A stretch of DNA of 64,000 bases from Strigops habroptila (taxonomy: Eukaryota > Chordata > Aves > Psittaciformes > Psittacidae). Made by a program: the position numbers and the translations under genes. Location: the NCBI RefSeq assembly GCF_004027225.2, contig NC_044277.2, positions 90,036,283 to 90,100,282 on the forward strand. Reading direction: 5' to 3'. The notes under the pieces are model-generated. The model did no database searches. It had not been told where the DNA came from and saw only the letters and a program-made list of their open reading frames with translations. Position 1 is the stretch's first letter, and each line of letters begins with the position of its first letter. Shown one piece after another: positions 63,564 to 64,000 of the stretch.

Positions 63564-64000
63564 CTAGCAGTACAGAGACATCCTGCTCTTCCGCATGGCT
63601 TCGCTGATTAAATATGCCGGGCTCAGTTCCGGCTCCTCGGTCATGATTGAAATGTTCTGCCACTCCCCCAACTGGTTGGACTTTTTAATGGTGTCCACAA
63701 CACACAGGGCATACAGACAGTCGTCAAAAGTGGCAGCCATCGTAAGGGGCCTCCCGTCCCAGGTCCTCCTGTCATCCTGGTCCTCAAATGCCTGCCTGAC
63801 AGCTTGAACCATCTTAATGGTGCCCCGGAGGTAGGGGGATGGGATGTCACTGAAGGCTTTCTCCGGAAGTAAGGAGTTGCTGACTGGCGTAGAGTCCTTT
63901 AGAAGGAGCTCCTGCTGAGGAGAGCTGTTGCTCTGTCCGTAGAGATCAGTGCCTATTACAATCAGCCGTCCCGCTGAACCCACCACTATAATGTCTTGTT
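63564..64000 (-). CDS. GFOD1: GFOD1 (glucose-fructose oxidoreductase domain containing 1), C-terminal part
   Basis: The last exon of GFOD1 runs off the right edge. It encodes 144 complete codons and TAG, equivalent to residues 247-390 of the 390-residue human protein. It matches the known C-terminus closely: [55 protein letters not shown] and the end RMSLYC. The protein belongs to the GFO/IDH/MocA family; the N-terminal Rossmann NAD(P)-binding domain lies outside the window and only the C-terminal alpha/beta domain is seen. The substrate and physiological role are poorly known. No frameshift or stop interrupts the frame. The paralogue GFOD2 is less likely given the synteny with PHACTR1 and TBC1D7. 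Confidence 0.96.
   Translation of the reverse strand, partial: QDIIVVGSAGRLIVIGTDLYGQSNSSPQQELLLKDSTPVSNSLLPEKAFSDIPSPYLRGTIKMVQAVRQAFEDQDDRRTWDGRPLTMAATFDDCLYALCVVDTIKKSNQLGEWQNISIMTEEPELSPAYLISEAMRKSRMSLYC

Noticed and set aside
63595..63807. Open frame on the + strand at the right end
   Set aside because: A shadow of the GFOD1 coding exon on the opposite strand.

Overview
This is a vertebrate nuclear window, almost certainly from a bird. The genes are split by GT-AG (and some GC-AG) introns. There are three 3'-truncated CR1 LINE fragments and LTRs of an avian endogenous-retrovirus type, but no SINEs. The gene order PHACTR1 - TBC1D7 - GFOD1 matches the block on human chromosome 6p24-p23. 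The LTR style suggests a non-galliform bird, but that is only an inference.

Layout. Bases 1-16821 (+ strand) carry the last four coding exons of PHACTR1: 2163-2224, 11118-11258, 14471-14547 and 16806-16821. They encode the last RPEL motif and the whole PP1-binding tail. A 3'UTR probably runs to about 21.5 kb. The first complete intron contains an intact-looking 564-bp solo LTR (9697-10260). TBC1D7 lies on the - strand. Its seven coding exons run from the ATG at 44132 to the stop at 26636 and join into a complete 293-codon frame. A CpG island at about 45950-46420 is its likely promoter. The far right holds the C-terminal 144 codons of GFOD1 on the - strand (stop at 63564, exon running off the window). 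A long 3'UTR probably extends down to paired poly(A) signals near 56.73 kb. The 46.7-56.7 kb stretch appears intergenic.

The genes do not form an operon and have separate roles. PHACTR1 is an actin-sensing PP1 regulator. TBC1D7 is the third subunit of the TSC1-TSC2 complex that restrains mTORC1. GFOD1 is a poorly characterised member of the GFO/IDH/MocA oxidoreductase family.

I found no previously undescribed system. The most notable points are two GC-AG introns in TBC1D7, both needed to keep frame; a 15-bp minisatellite just inside a TBC1D7 donor site, with an open frame through it; an intact sense-oriented LTR inside PHACTR1; and several perfect hairpins, one of them in the presumed GFOD1 3'UTR.
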